The notes below the pieces were generated by a model, which was given only the letters and a program-made list of their open reading frames with translations, ran no database searches and had not been told where the DNA came from. Both the position numbers and the translations under genes were made by a program. From Gnetum montanum (Eukaryota > Streptophyta > Gnetopsida > Gnetales > Gnetaceae): a DNA stretch of 64,000 nt. The stretch is taken from NCBI GenBank assembly GCA_015680685.1, contig MNCI01006165.1:64783-128782 (forward strand), given 5' to 3'. This document shows, in pieces, positions 53,300-64,000 of the stretch (position 1 is the stretch's first letter; each line of letters opens with the position of its first letter).

Positions 53300-55327
53300 A
53301 TGACCAAAAACATCAGTGGCTAGAATCACTAAGGGATCAATGGATGCATAGCCTAACCCTACCCCCATGTGAGGGCCTACTAGAAGTAGAGGCAAAGTGC
53401 CTTGAATGGTCTTGTCGATTAGACATGGACTTTGCTAGCTACAACAAGATTAATGCATGCAACTAGGGATGGCATGGTTAGCCATGATGTGAATGCAAAT
53501 GGTAGTAAGTGATTAAGCAGTGTTTGCAATGGTGTAGAGCATAGTCACAGGATGTGAGGGGGTGAGCATAGTCAAGGGTTTTAGCATGAATGGGGGTGCC
53601 AACCCATGGAGACTACTACCCAAGCATAGTAGTAATGTATCCACATGTGAAAAATGCAAAAAAATGCAAAGAAAACATGAAAAATTCATGAGAGAGAAAT
53701 GGAACACCACCCCAAATGGGGTTGAGCATAGTTAGCTCAATATGTGGTTTAGAAGGTATGTAGTGTATAACAAGCGTAGTGGAGAGGATAGTCATAGTCT
53801 CGATGGTGTCAGGCCATGAAGTTTGGTTCTTGCCATGGTGTTTGTGCCTACTGGGTTAGCCACTACAGTGTACCATGGGCTATGATGTCCTACAAGGCTA
53901 CAGTGGGCCATGGAACATAACTCTACCTCTCTGCTAGTGCCTTTGGTTCTTGTTTTCCTAAAATGCTAAGTGGCAAATGTCAAAATACTAGATGCCAAAT
54001 GAAAATGCTAAACCCTTAAAAAATTAGGGGTGTAGGGGTATTTATAGAGCTAGGGCTAGCCCAAAATGTGGATCAAGTGCCATGTGCCAGTGTTGTAGTT
54101 GAGACTACGTTGTGAAATAGTTGGAACTACACTGTACCCCGACTACACTCTCCACTACAACAAATGGTGTTAGACTGTGTTGTTCAGTGGTGAATTTTGC
54201 AAGGCTAAGAGACTATGACTACACTTGTTAACTTCTTGTGCAAGTGGCAAGGAGACTACAATGTGCCTGAGAAAATGCCAAAAAATGTAACTTTTGGAGA
54301 CTACCTTTGGGACTACGCTGTCCACTATGGGAAGTGGTGTTGAGTGTAGTTACAATTTTGAGGAGAGGGAGATGTAAAAAATGTAAATGTTGCCACTAGA
54401 GGTGTTTTGGAATTGAGGCAAATATAGATGTTGCATTGTGAAGGTCTTTAGAGGCTATTTTGCATATCTATGCTTGACTACACTCTAGACTGGGTGAGAG
54501 CATAGTTCCAGACTTAGGAAAAATCTAGCAAGAAACTTGCAATATGTGGCTAAGTGCTGACTACACTCTAAGGGAGGCTAACTACACTCCCAACTAGGGG
54601 TGAGCATAGTCTCAACACTTAGAGAAATTCTTGCAAAATCTAGCTTCTAAACTAACTATGCTTGACTACACTCTAGAGCATAGTTCTAATAATGGAGAGC
54701 GTAGTCTCGACACTTAGAAAAATCGTGCAAAAAATGAGGTTCCAAACTATCTATGCTTAACTACACTATAGAGCATAGTCCCAACAATTAGAAAATATAT
54801 GCCAAAACTATGTTTTCATGCTAACTACACTCTAGAGCATAGTCCCAATAGTGGAGAGCATAGTCTCAACACTTAGAAAAATCTATAGCTTATGTCATCA
54901 TTCTGATGCTTAGAAAAAATCTTGAAAAACTAGTTTTTTTATGTGTTGACTATGCTAACTATGCTCTAGAATGTAGTATCGGCAGTGGAGAGCATAATCT
55001 CAACACTTAGAAAAATCTATAGCTTGTGATGTCAATCAAACACTTAGCCAAAATTGTAGAAAATTTGTTGTTGAAGCTGACTATGCTCTACTGCAATGGA
55101 GAGCATATTCCAAGCACTTAGACAAATTTGTAGAAAGTGTCATCATTTTGACACTTAGACTAATTTGCAGAAAACCTATCTTTGGGGCTGACTACACTAT
55201 CCACTGGGCTGACTATGCTTTGGTATAGTGGAGAGCATAATCCCAACACTTAGAAAACATTTGCCTCATGTTGAAACTTAGACAAATTTGCAAAAAGTTG
55301 TAATAGCCTGAATTTGGTGGTGTTTCA
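53300..55327 (-). repeat. V-type LTR 'V2', minus orientation
   Basis: Starts TGAAACACCACCAAATTCAGG at 55327 and runs down to TGACC-AAAAAC at about 53301. It matches V1 throughout: TGACC(A/G)AAAA at the end, the block with CCTACTGGGTTRGC (53846, 56281), the TATA region (TATAAATAC near 54045 on the minus strand), and the array of CTCTAGAGCATAG palindromes (54480-55260). The last ~4 bp of the LTR are missing where the Z2 LTR begins. No polypurine tract precedes its start, so it is a solo LTR or a 5' LTR, not the 3' LTR of V. Confidence 0.7.
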
Positions 55328-55772
55328 GTCATGAGGGATAACAATGAGTTCCATAGGTTGACATTATGGTTATAAGATGGCATTAACATTTTGAATAAGC
55401 AATAAGTCTTCATACTTCATGCTTTGAAGTGTTGGTTACTTAGTAATGTGTTTAAGGAACCAACACTTCACTCCAATATTTTTTCGGCCAATAGGCTTAT
55501 CTCTTTGCATTTTTGGAGCCATTGATTTGTTCTTTTAGTCTTCATTAGCCTTTTTAGCTTCTTGGCAATTCGTGTTCTCATTTTTTTTCTGAATGAAACC
55601 TTCATTGGCTTTCAGTACCAAGACTAGTTTTGATTTATTTTTCCCATTGAATAAGATGTGTTACATTCAATGGACTTGTGGGTGGAGCATGATGAAGGGA
55701 TGTCATATGGTGATAATGCATGAGTGTCAAACATAATAAATCACAATTATTTATGGTAAGGAAGGTCCTTAT
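55328..55772. other. Unassigned DNA between two V-type LTRs
   Basis: 445 bp without a coding region. It contains a 13-bp perfect inverted repeat, TGAAGTGTTGGTT (55425-55437) and AACCAACACTTCA (55458-55470), around a 20-nt loop. It separates two LTRs of the same family and orientation. Confidence 0.5.
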
Positions 55773-57389
55773 TATGGTGACCGAAAATGTTGATGACTGG
55801 AATAGTCACACCAAGGGGTTCGTAGCCATAGTACAACCCTAATCCCACCATCATCTGAAGGGCCATCGTTAGAGGGAAAAAATAGAGGTACAGCACCTAG
55901 GACAACCTTGTTGATTGAACTAGAACTTATGGAGTCTTTTGATGAATGGATGCTGGGGATTCGCATGGTGTTTTCGGTGGTATCAAGGCTGACTAAGCCA
56001 AAGCATAGCAAGGTTTTCAAGTGTGAAAATGATAATGTAGACATGCAAATCCATAGAAAATAGCAAAAAAATGCAAGTTCGATGCTAAATTCTAAAAAAA
56101 ATTCTTGAAAATGCAATGAAGTTTGAGAGGGGAAGAAAGGCACCAACCCAAATGGGGAAGTATAACAATTGCAAAAGAGAGGTGAGAAGGTACATAGTGT
56201 ATATATGGGCATAGTAGGTAGTATATCCATAGTCTTTGGGGTGTCTAGGATATGGAACCAACATCCACCATGAAGTTTGAACCTACTGGGTTGGCTACCA
56301 TGGTGTCTTGCAAGCTACTATGTGCTACGATGTTCAATGGCATCCCAAGGTTTTATCAAGGTGCCAAGGGTGTTGAAGTGCAAGGGTACCAATGCCAAGA
56401 TGCCAATTGTTAAGTGGAAGCATCCACCAAATGCTTCAAAAATGCCAACCCCTAAAATGTGAAACACAGGGATATTTATAGGGTTAGGGTTGATGTGAAA
56501 TGTGGATTAGGTGCCACATGGCAAAAGGGAGTAGTTCAGGCTATGTAGACCCTAGCTATGCTCTCACTGGAGCAAAATGGTGTTATGCTCTAGTGTGCTC
56601 CAATGGGCCCTAAGAGACTTCTAGACTATGACTACACTACCAAGATTGCATGTACCAGAGCCAAAGAGACCACAATGTACCTACCAATGGTGTAAAATAA
56701 TGCAATTTGGAGGCCCTACTCTAGGGCTATGCTCTCCTCTCTTTCAAGTGGGATTGAGTGTAGGTACAATTTTGGGACATAGGGGATGCAAAAGAAATAA
56801 AAATTGCTAATCTTGCTTACCGAAGAAGTGCTGGAGCTAAGATGGAGGCTGGTGCTGAGCTCTAGAAGCTTTTGGAGGCTACCCTACATAGCTACACTAG
56901 CTATACTCTAGAGTGTAACCCAACAATTAGGCAAATTTTGCAACAATTAAGGTCTAGTTTTGGCTACACTAGCTATGCTCTAGAGCATAGCAATAACAGT
57001 AAGAGCATAACACTAAAACTTAGAAAAAATTGGTAAAACTTGCAATCTTCATCTAGGCTATGCTAGCTATGCTATGGAGCATAGCAGGAGGGGTAGCCTC
57101 ATGAGTTAGAAAATCTAACAAATGCCTCTTCCACGTTGAGCTAGCTTGATAGCTTTTAGCCTGACACTTAGGTAAAACTAGCCACTAAAGTGAATGCTAT
57201 GCTGGCTATGCTCTAGAGCATACCAAAGGCAATGGGAGCATAGTGTAACACTTAGAAAAATATTTACAACTGCTATCAACACTTAGAAAATTTTACAAAC
57301 TTGGCTTTATGTTGGATGCTACACTGACTACACTCTGATCGATAGCCCCAAGAGTTCAGATGATGTTACCTGAATTTGGTAGTGTTTTA
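55773..57389 (-). repeat. 3' LTR of element V ('V1')
   Basis: 1617 bp on the minus strand, starting TAAAACACTACCAAATTCAGG (first TG decayed to TA) at 57389 and ending TTTTCGGTCACCATA at 55773, like the X end TTTTCCGTCATTACA. The U3 has palindromes such as GCTATGCTCTAGAGCATAGC (56972-56991). The core promoter is CCCTAACCCTATAAATATCC (minus strand, near 56490-56470). The purine tract AAAGAGGGGCAA lies just before it. Confidence 0.75.
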
Positions 57390-57390
57390 T

Positions 57391-57402
57391 TTGCCCCTCT
57401 TT
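57391..57402 (-). other. Polypurine tract of element V
   Basis: The minus strand reads AAAGAGGGGCAA directly before the LTR start. X has AAAGAGGGGCCAT at the same place. Confidence 0.65.
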
Positions 57403-59030
57403 ATTGACATCTAGAGGAGTGGCCTAAGAGATGTCAACAAAAAACCCAAAACACCATAGCAGGTGTGGCACCAACATCACTCATTGGTACCTAATCAGAG
57501 GATGCTTCACTAGACACGAGAGTTCTAAAGGTAATGGTATGCCATAGGTAATGGATCTAGGGAATTGGCTTGAGAATAGCAAGGAAGGAGTGAGATGCAA
57601 ATGATGTATCATGCTTTAATATGCAGAGTCAACATGGCTAACCATGATCATGGTACTAGGGTGGCTCATCACCAACATGATGGCCTCTTTTCAGAATGCT
57701 TGTGAGAGAGCCATCACCCATAAAACCAGAATGACTTACCCTTGACATGTTGGCCTCTCATCAAAGTGCTTATGAGAAGGCTAATGCAAATTCAAAGTTG
57801 GACTAGTTGACAAATTGTAGCTTTGCTAGATTTTGTGTGGGGATATGTTTTACCCCTCTTTACTTTTTTTTAAGTTTTATGCTTTTTCTTTGACTTTTTT
57901 CTTTTTACTTTATGAAATGCTAGCTACAAGATGCTTATTGTCAAGTGGACTATGTGCCACTCGATGGGCTTTGCTTAAAGGAAACTACGTAGCATCTGTA
58001 GGAAAAATGTTTTCTACCTAGGATGAGTTGCATTACATCTACTTGGGCTTTGACTAGTCCATAAAGGCTTCACATGGGATGAGTTACATTATATCTATAA
58101 TGGGTTCTACAGTCAACTAAAAGAAGGGTGTCATGTGCATCAAAGAAGCTAGTAGGGAAGGTAATAAAATGTAAGGCAAAGGGATGAATGCAAGTAGGCT
58201 ATAGCGAGGTAATAGGGATGTGCACTCTCAAGTAGCTTAGTGAGCCTAACCAGGCACATCAAAGCAATGTGGTGACTTGCTGTTGCAATGAAGCACATTT
58301 CTAAACAACCACCTCTAGGGCTTTATCCTACAAACAAGATGTAGAAAACATAAGAAAAACAACATAACATGAAAAAATAGTAAACTGCTAGTTACGAGGG
58401 TGCTAGAAGTGCTGCCAATGTTAGACCAGTTGCAAGTGCTTGTAGTGCCAAAGTAGGAAGGCCAGTGTAGGTGCCAAAGCTAGAAGGCTACAAAAACTCT
58501 AGCAACCATACCAAAAAGCTAGCACCTAAGGGAAGTCAATAAAGCAGCTAGGGGCGATGTTGATGTGGGTGCTTGAGACTCCACACCAAGGAAAAGAACC
58601 TAGAAATCTAGTAAAATGGTAGGGAGCCAAGTTGCTAGACACACTTCCAAGCCTGGGCAATGGTGAGGGCTAGAGGATGGTAGTGCTATGGCTAGGCCAC
58701 AGCACTACTAGGAGTTAAGCAAGTGGTGCTAACAATGACAACTCCAACCAATAATGAAGTACCCAATGTAGATGATGTTGTTGCCATGGCCTAGGAGTGG
58801 TACTACTAATGATGATGGCAGTAGCTTTGGAAGGTTAACAAAATGCATGAGGACATCTTCAAAAGATCAGCAAAATGCCAATGGCAGTGATGCTGCAAAT
58901 GTTCTATAGGATTTTTCTTAACAATGTAAAACTCCATTTTGGCATTACAATGCCCTGCCCTACCCTACCCAAGAGGCATGGGTAGATGACAAAGGAATGA
59001 AAGTATTTATGCTTGCTTGTCTATAGAACT
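57403..59030 (-). other. 3' non-coding tail of element V
   Basis: No coding region is supported on either strand; the plus frame at 57833-58021 is isolated and low complexity. Position and length match the tail of X (48261-49447), but similarity is clear only near the LTR. Confidence 0.5.
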
Positions 59031-59034
59031 ATGC

Positions 59035-59455
59035 ATGTTGAGCTATGTGTGCTAAACTGTGAACCTAGTTTAGGGTCCTGGTAGACCACATGCTATGCTA
59101 GTATAAGGTCCTAGCAAACCGTGAACCTAGTTTAAGATCTTGGTGGACCATGATGTGCTAGTTTATAGTCCTAGCAAACTCTTGTGTGCTAGTTTTACAT
59201 AGTAGCATATGGTGGATGTTGTGCCAATTTAACGTTATGACATAAGGACAAGCTATACTAGTTTATAGTCATAGTGAACTATGCTATTGATGCTAGCTTA
59301 GTGTCATAGCCCAAAGACTTGCTATGCCAATTTGTAATCAAAGCAGACTTTTTGTGCTAGTTTAACATCATAGTGAATGCTCTGTGCCATTTTATAGTCA
59401 TAGTGGACTAGCTATGCCAGTTTAACATCATAGAAGATGCTCACTTACCTTGCTT
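59035..59455 (-). repeat. Post-integrase tandem array of element V
   Basis: On the minus strand, units of 35-45 bp with '(A/T)GACTATAAACTAGCA' or 'ATGATGTTAAACTGGCA' repeat about ten times. Read on the plus strand this is GCTAGTTTATAGTC. It ends about 24 bp from the pol stop (59479). It is homologous to the arrays of X and Y. Confidence 0.7.
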
Positions 59456-59478
59456 TGTCATTGATACAATATTACATA

Positions 59479-60640
59479 CTAAGCATAGTACGACTTTAGG
59501 TACGAATGGTTGATTGGATTAGCAAACTCATTGCTATCTAGATCAGCAAGCTTGAATGCTCCATTTTCATAGGCCTTGGTGACCAAGCAAGGTCCTTCCC
59601 AGTTGGCTAAGAATTTATTTATGGGTTCATGAATGGCCTTGAGAACTAAGTCTCCTCTCTTGATTAAACATTGGTATTGATTATGATGATGCTTTTGTCA
59701 TTGCTTTTCTTGATACCATTAGATGAAATCAAGTGTCTACATGTGCTCCTCCTCTATAGAGTCAAGTTTGATGGTTCTCAACTCGTTGTTCTAAGCCTTG
59801 TCAATGAAGCTTGAGAGGATCATGCGAAGTGATGGAATCTACAATTCAAGAGGCAAAATTGCTTCAAACCCATACACAAGGCTATATGATGTCTTACCTA
59901 TTGTTGTCCTACATGTTTTGCGGTAGGCCCATAGTGCATAGACTAGCTACTCATGCCATCACCATTTGCTGCTATTGAGCATCTTCTTCAGAAGGTTGAT
60001 AATGATTTTCTTTATAGCCTTTGCTTTTCCATTCACCTATGGGTAGTATCATGACAAGAAGGAATGCTTATTGCCAAGGTGTTTGAAAAAGGCTTTGATT
60101 TATGCACTACTAAATTATGGCCCATTTTCTATGACTAAGGTCATGGGTAGGCCAAACCATGTCACTATGTTATCAAGGATGAATTTACAAACATGTTGCA
60201 ATGTTGTCTTCCTAAGGGGAATAGCATCAATCCACTTGGTAAAGTATTCAATTGTAGTTATGATGAAGTTGTGTCCTACAAAAGACTTTGGCATGATAGG
60301 TCCTATGATATCCAATTCCCAACATTGGAATGGCCACATGGTCTATGTTGTCTGTAGTTTAATGGGTGGCATGTGCATTAACTTGTCATGTGATTGACAC
60401 ACATTGTACATATTGAACTTGGAAACACAATTGCATTCCATGTAAGGCCAATAGTAGCCTAAGTGTCTAATTTTTGATGACATTTCCTTGGGTGCTATGT
60501 GACCTCTACATAGTCCCTCGTGGACTTAATCAATGATCAATTGCACTTTGCTGTTGCTAACACAGGTTAGCAGTATGCTATCATAGAATCTATGACATAG
60601 TATGTTGTCACCTATGACGATGTACTGCCATGACCTTTTT
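59479..60640 (-). pseudogene. Integrase of element V
   Basis: Read leftward: a finger with HEGLCRGHIAPKEMSSKIRH and LGYYWPYMEC, then YNVCQSH in place of CDTCQRY. In the core, MWPFQCWELDIIGPIMPKSF keeps the first Asp and VIENGP has Glu for the second Asp. The usual NGQAEATNK reads NGKAKAIKK, so the catalytic Glu is Lys. The C-terminal part ends LKSYYA-stop at 59479, as X ends LKQYYV. The open core is 60339-60115. Stops occur elsewhere. Catalytically dead as read. Confidence 0.8.
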
Positions 60641-61750
60641 CACACTACATCCTTTTGGGCAGTGGCTAGATGTTCCAAAGGCTCACCCTATTGAAGGTAT
60701 GACTTGATGTCATCATACCACTCTTGTGCATGAGTCATGCTTGTTGTGGCTATGGATGCAATGTTAGTTGTTTGTGTGATAGGCTTGGTGAAATCTATTA
60801 CTGAGGCAGCAAAGGCATAAAACATGTTAGGTGCAATGCTTAAGGCTGATGGCTAATGTGTTGACAATGATGTTCTTGTTACGGGGAATGTGTTGGATGT
60901 TTGTAGTTGTAAGTCATTGGAGAAAGTGCTTTGCCAAGTCATAGTAAGGTTGTGAGTGTTGTTCTTTACAAGAGTAAACCTCTATAACTTGATTAACAAC
61001 TCACTAAAAATCACCTTGAATTGCTAGGTTTTGAATTCCTAGGTCATAGGCTACTAAGATGCCTCTAAGGAGACATTCATACTCCACTACATTGTTAGTG
61101 CAAGGAAATGCAAAGTGATAAGCAAAGGGTCATATATCCCTAGAGGGAAACATGATTACAACAGTGGCACTACCCCTTTAAGAAGTTGAAGTGCCATCAA
61201 ACTTAAAATTGCCTTAAAGTTGGTAGGCACTTGGATTATGCTACTAACATGCTCATCCAAAAATTTTGGATCTATCATTGCTTGATCGTTTATTAGTAAA
61301 GCTGTGATTTGTGCACCTATTGCTTACCCTTTGGTTGATGCTTACACTATGTAGTGTAGGTCAAACTTCATGGTTATTTCTTTCCACTATGTAATCCAAC
61401 TAATTTCATAAATGTTCATTGTAATTGCCTAGAGTACATTGCTCTTGCAAATGATGTTTACCTAGCTACGAAAAAGATAGAGCCTCCACTTCTTAAGTGC
61501 AGAGACTAAAGTGAGGTAATTCTTCTTCACATTAGTGTATTTTGCTTCATGGGCCACTAATTCATGGCTTAGGTAGTATATAGGGTCCTCTAAGCCATCG
61601 TCTCACTTTTGGCAAAGTAGAGAGGTGATGATCATGTCAGAGGTTGCAAGGTAGATGTAGAATGGTTTATCTCCTTGTAGAGGGTAAACTATAGGAAGTT
61701 GAGGCAACTCCCATTTAAGGTTATCAAATGCCTCTTGGCATTGAGTGGTC
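60641..61750 (-). pseudogene. Two RNase H domains of element V
   Basis: The archaeal-type domain lies near 61215-60830: FKFDGTSTS, FPCTNNVVEYECLLRGILVA, NLAIQGDF and NKNIIVNTLA. Asp in FDGT, Glu in EYEC and Asp in QGDF are kept, while the last Asp (VVADAL in X) is Asn in IVNTL. The gypsy RNase H is the more decayed stretch at about 61740-61300. Order and spacing equal those of X, which supports a Tat-lineage assignment. Many stops are present. Confidence 0.7.
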
Positions 61751-62800
61751 CACTCAAAGTGGATCCCCTTTTTGAGCAGATGTTACATGCACTACAAATT
61801 TTTAGTCAACTATGTGATAAACCTATGAATGAATTACAGTTTGCCTTGTAACCCACATAGCTCCTTAAGGTCAGCTAGTAGTGCTAAGTTGATGATGGCC
61901 TTAACCTTATTGAGGTCTATGTTTATGCCTACTTCTGATACTACGAAACCTAGCATGCAACCTATTTTGATGCTAAAGACACACTTCTTAGGATTCAACC
62001 TAACATCATATCTTAAGCAATGTTTGAGTATGTGGTCTAAGTCATTTGCATGGTTATGTGCCATTTTGGACTTAACTCTTATGTCATCAATGTAGTTGTT
62101 AAGAAAATCTAGCAAATAATCATTCAAAATGTATGTCATAACACGTTGATAGGTTGCTCCTACGTTCTTTAGTCCAAAAGACATCATTGTATAGCAAAAT
62201 GTACCCCAAGAAGTCATGAAGATAGTACTGAGCTAGTGCTCTAGGTTGATCCAAATCTAGTTGTAACTAGAGAACTAGTCCATGAAGGACAACAAAGTAT
62301 GACCAATTATAGTATTGAATAGTTGATCAATACTAGGCAACAAGAAATTGACTTTAATGGTCACCTTGTTCAGCTTTCTAAAGTTTATGCAAATGTGTAT
62401 GCTTTTATTTTTCCTAGGTACAACAATGATGTTGGAGACCCAGTCTATGTAGTCAATTACCCAAATAAAACCAACTTTGTAAAGCTTGGTGATTTCATTA
62501 TGGATTACCAATGCCACCTTAGGCCTAACCTTGTGGGCTTTTGGCTTAACTAGTTTTATGTGAGGATCAAGGATTATATTGTGGTACACTATGCAAGGAT
62601 TGAGGCTTAGCATGTCTTTGTAAGACCATGAAAATGCCTTGATGTTGTCGTTGAGTGTTGTTATGATATTTTAGGCATATTGAGGATCAAACAAGGCACT
62701 AAGTTTCAATGCTTTTGCCTTGCCACTAGATGTTGCTATAGAGACTTCAATGAGGGGATCCTCAGTGATGTTTCCTGCTTCTAGGTCCAAAGCTTTGACT
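61751..62800 (-). pseudogene. Reverse transcriptase of element V
   Basis: Read leftward: MLSLNPCIVYHNIILDPHIK, NEITKLYKVGFIWVIDYIDW, VVPRKNKSIHICINFRKLNK, LLPSIDQLFNTIIGHTLLSF, then after a break FCYTMMSFGLKNVGATYQRV, LNNYIDDIRVKSKMAHNHAN (YIDD active site intact) and YDVRLNPKKCVF. The open parts are 62613-62275 and 62217-61834. The thumb continues LKELCGLQGKL. Close in motif order to X. The broken segment lies near 62220-62275. Confidence 0.85.
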
Positions 62801-63845
62801 AGATGGTCTGACCAATATAGTAGTGCCTCTATAGATATTATATGTTTATCATAGGCTCTAGGCTCAAGATCTAGACATTCAGTATCAATATATCACATGA
62901 GATCACCATGAGGCCCAATGAGGATCAAAGATGAATGAAGATGCCTACACGTGCTCATGATGCAATCTTGCCAAGTATCCTACAAAACAACCAAAAAGAA
63001 CATTAAGCCACACCTATCTTAGATGAAGTCAAAATGCATAAAGTAAGGAAATCAATGTAATGAAAATTCACTAAAGTGTGCAGACATGGAGTTGTAGAAG
63101 CAAATATGTGGTCCAATTTCAAGCCTTGGCAAGCCATGGGATGCTAGTTTAAGCTCATAGCATACCATCATTTACTAATTTAAGGTCATAGTCGAGCATG
63201 GTTTGTGCAAACTGCATTAGTTTAGGTAAGGGTGGGAGTGCTTAGAATGTGGAGTTAGGCTGGGCATTCACTAGGCAATCAAAAAAATTTAGAAAAATTT
63301 TTAAGTGTGGGGACTGCTAGAAAAATTTTGAAAACTTTTCTAACTCTAGTTGCTATGCTCACCCCTTGCTATGCTTGGTCCCTTGCTATGATCAAGATGA
63401 AACTTGGAAAATTTTCCTAAGTGTGGAATGCTATCTTGGTAGGTAGTGCATTTAATTACCCTGGGAGGGTATATATGCATGTTTCACCAAGGTCAAACTA
63501 TCATTTTCCAAAGTGAAAATGAGAAGTTATAGAGCATAGCGTGATTGGAGCAATGACTAAAGCTAAAGCATAGTAATCAAAGCATAATAGCCAAAGCATG
63601 ATAGGAAACATGATGTGCTAAAATGAACATTAGCATCCTAGACTTGTCAACATGGATAAGGGAGAGTGAGCACTACATTGTCTACCTTGGGTATAATTAG
63701 AGGGATGGGGAGAGATGTCATTTTCCAAGTACCCTACTATGCTCTACCCTTATGAAATTTTTACTTTTTTTTGCTTTTCTTGCATTACCTTTCGTTGGGT
63801 TTTTGGGACTTAGGACAACCTACCTTAGTAGAGACTGCTATTACC
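62801..63845. other. Spacer between RT and antisense gene in element V
   Basis: No coding region except the end of the pre-RT linker. A short array with 'TTTAAG(C/G)TCATAG' units lies at 63130-63225, related to the arrays of X. TATATATGC at 63469 and a purine-rich stretch follow; either could belong to the promoter of the plus-strand gene starting at 63846. In X the same interval is 43817-44560. Confidence 0.45.
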
Positions 63846-63892
63846 ATGGCTGCCAAGGTCACCATGACCAAAAAGGAAGGGCAAGTTTGTGG
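63846..63892 (+). pseudogene. First exon of the antisense gene of element V
   Basis: ATG 63846 reads MAAKVTMTKKEGQVC up to a GGTAAGG donor-like site near 63892. The matching gene of X starts MAPKVKAKNAKLA, and 10 of the first 12 nucleotides agree, with the shared AAGGTCA after them. It lies on the strand opposite to V and on the protease side of the RT, exactly as in X. The rest of the gene would run beyond the window end. First-exon lengths differ (119 bp in X), so the donor is tentative. Confidence 0.5.
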
Positions 63893-64000
63893 TGGTAAGG
63901 GTTTTTCTTACAATGTTTTTTCTTGTAGATGTGTTTTTCGTGGGCATGGGTGATTAGTTTCATGGTCATGTAAGGCAAGGGTTTTGTTCTTGGTGCTATG

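Larger units (their letters stand above)
55773..64000 (-). mobile_element. Element V: X-type Tat retrotransposon, minus strand, cut by window end
   Basis: Read leftward from the window end: start of the antisense gene (plus strand, 63846), spacer, RT, gypsy RNase H, archaeal-type RNase H, integrase, repeat array, tail, polypurine tract, 3' LTR. The order is that of X. Gag, protease and 5' LTR lie beyond the window. Sequence identity to X is moderate, so V is a related but separate and older family. Confidence 0.8.

Noticed and set aside
53900-57350. Regularly spaced repeats resembling a CRISPR array
   Set aside because: Units are degenerate, spacing varies, 'spacers' are similar to each other, and the context is a plant LTR U3.

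Overview
The window is plant nuclear DNA made almost entirely of decayed, nested Ty3/gypsy LTR retrotransposons. I find no host gene, tRNA, rRNA, CRISPR array or bacterial-type signal. Two lineages can be named: Tat-like elements (gag, protease, RT, two RNase H domains, integrase) and Athila-like elements (an FMDD-type RT fragment, an Athila-type primer site, a third ORF). Very long elements (up to 17.3 kb), long LTRs (0.85-3.2 kb), old decay dominated by C-to-T and G-to-A changes, and zero gene density suggest a very large plant genome. A gymnosperm is my guess; the sequence does not prove it.

Layout. 1-1570 (-): the 3' half of an Athila-like pol (RT end, RNase H, integrase). 1570-9896 (-): an Athila-like element 'Z' with 5' LTR, primer site, gag, protease, spacer and third ORF, interrupted by a (+) LTR 'S' (4894-5775). 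9897-10440: unassigned AT-rich DNA. 10450-17193 (+): element 'Y', a Tat-like element that kept gag and protease but lost pol. 17194-29072 (+): element 'W', a Tat-like element with ~3.2-kb LTRs, an RNase H domain placed before the RT, and an extra ORF after integrase. 29073-53299 (+): 'Z2', a pol-less Z-type element that carries W in its gag and X in its third ORF. 33452-50789 (+): element 'X', a 17.3-kb Tat-like element with both LTRs. 53300-64000 (-): two LTRs and the pol of 'V', an X-type element on the other strand.

Nesting. X interrupts the third ORF of Z2: flanking 5-mers GCAGG and ACGGG fit a decayed target duplication, and the reading frame resumes exactly across it. W ends inside Z2 gag. 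Y sits in the 5' LTR of W, whose first ~911 bp are missing.

Main discovery. Between protease and RT, X carries a ~4.4-kb gene on the opposite strand (43816 to 39418). It has eight recognisable exons, short introns with consensus or near-consensus splice sites, and five exon junctions that keep phase. The V element has the matching start codon at the matching place (63846, +) before the window ends. Other points of note are a GATATC/TATA module shared by the LTRs and the internal spacer of Z-type elements, palindrome-rich U3 regions in X, Y and V, and a telobox-TATA core promoter in X and V. Every integrase examined has lost catalytic residues, so the copies seen here look non-autonomous or dead.
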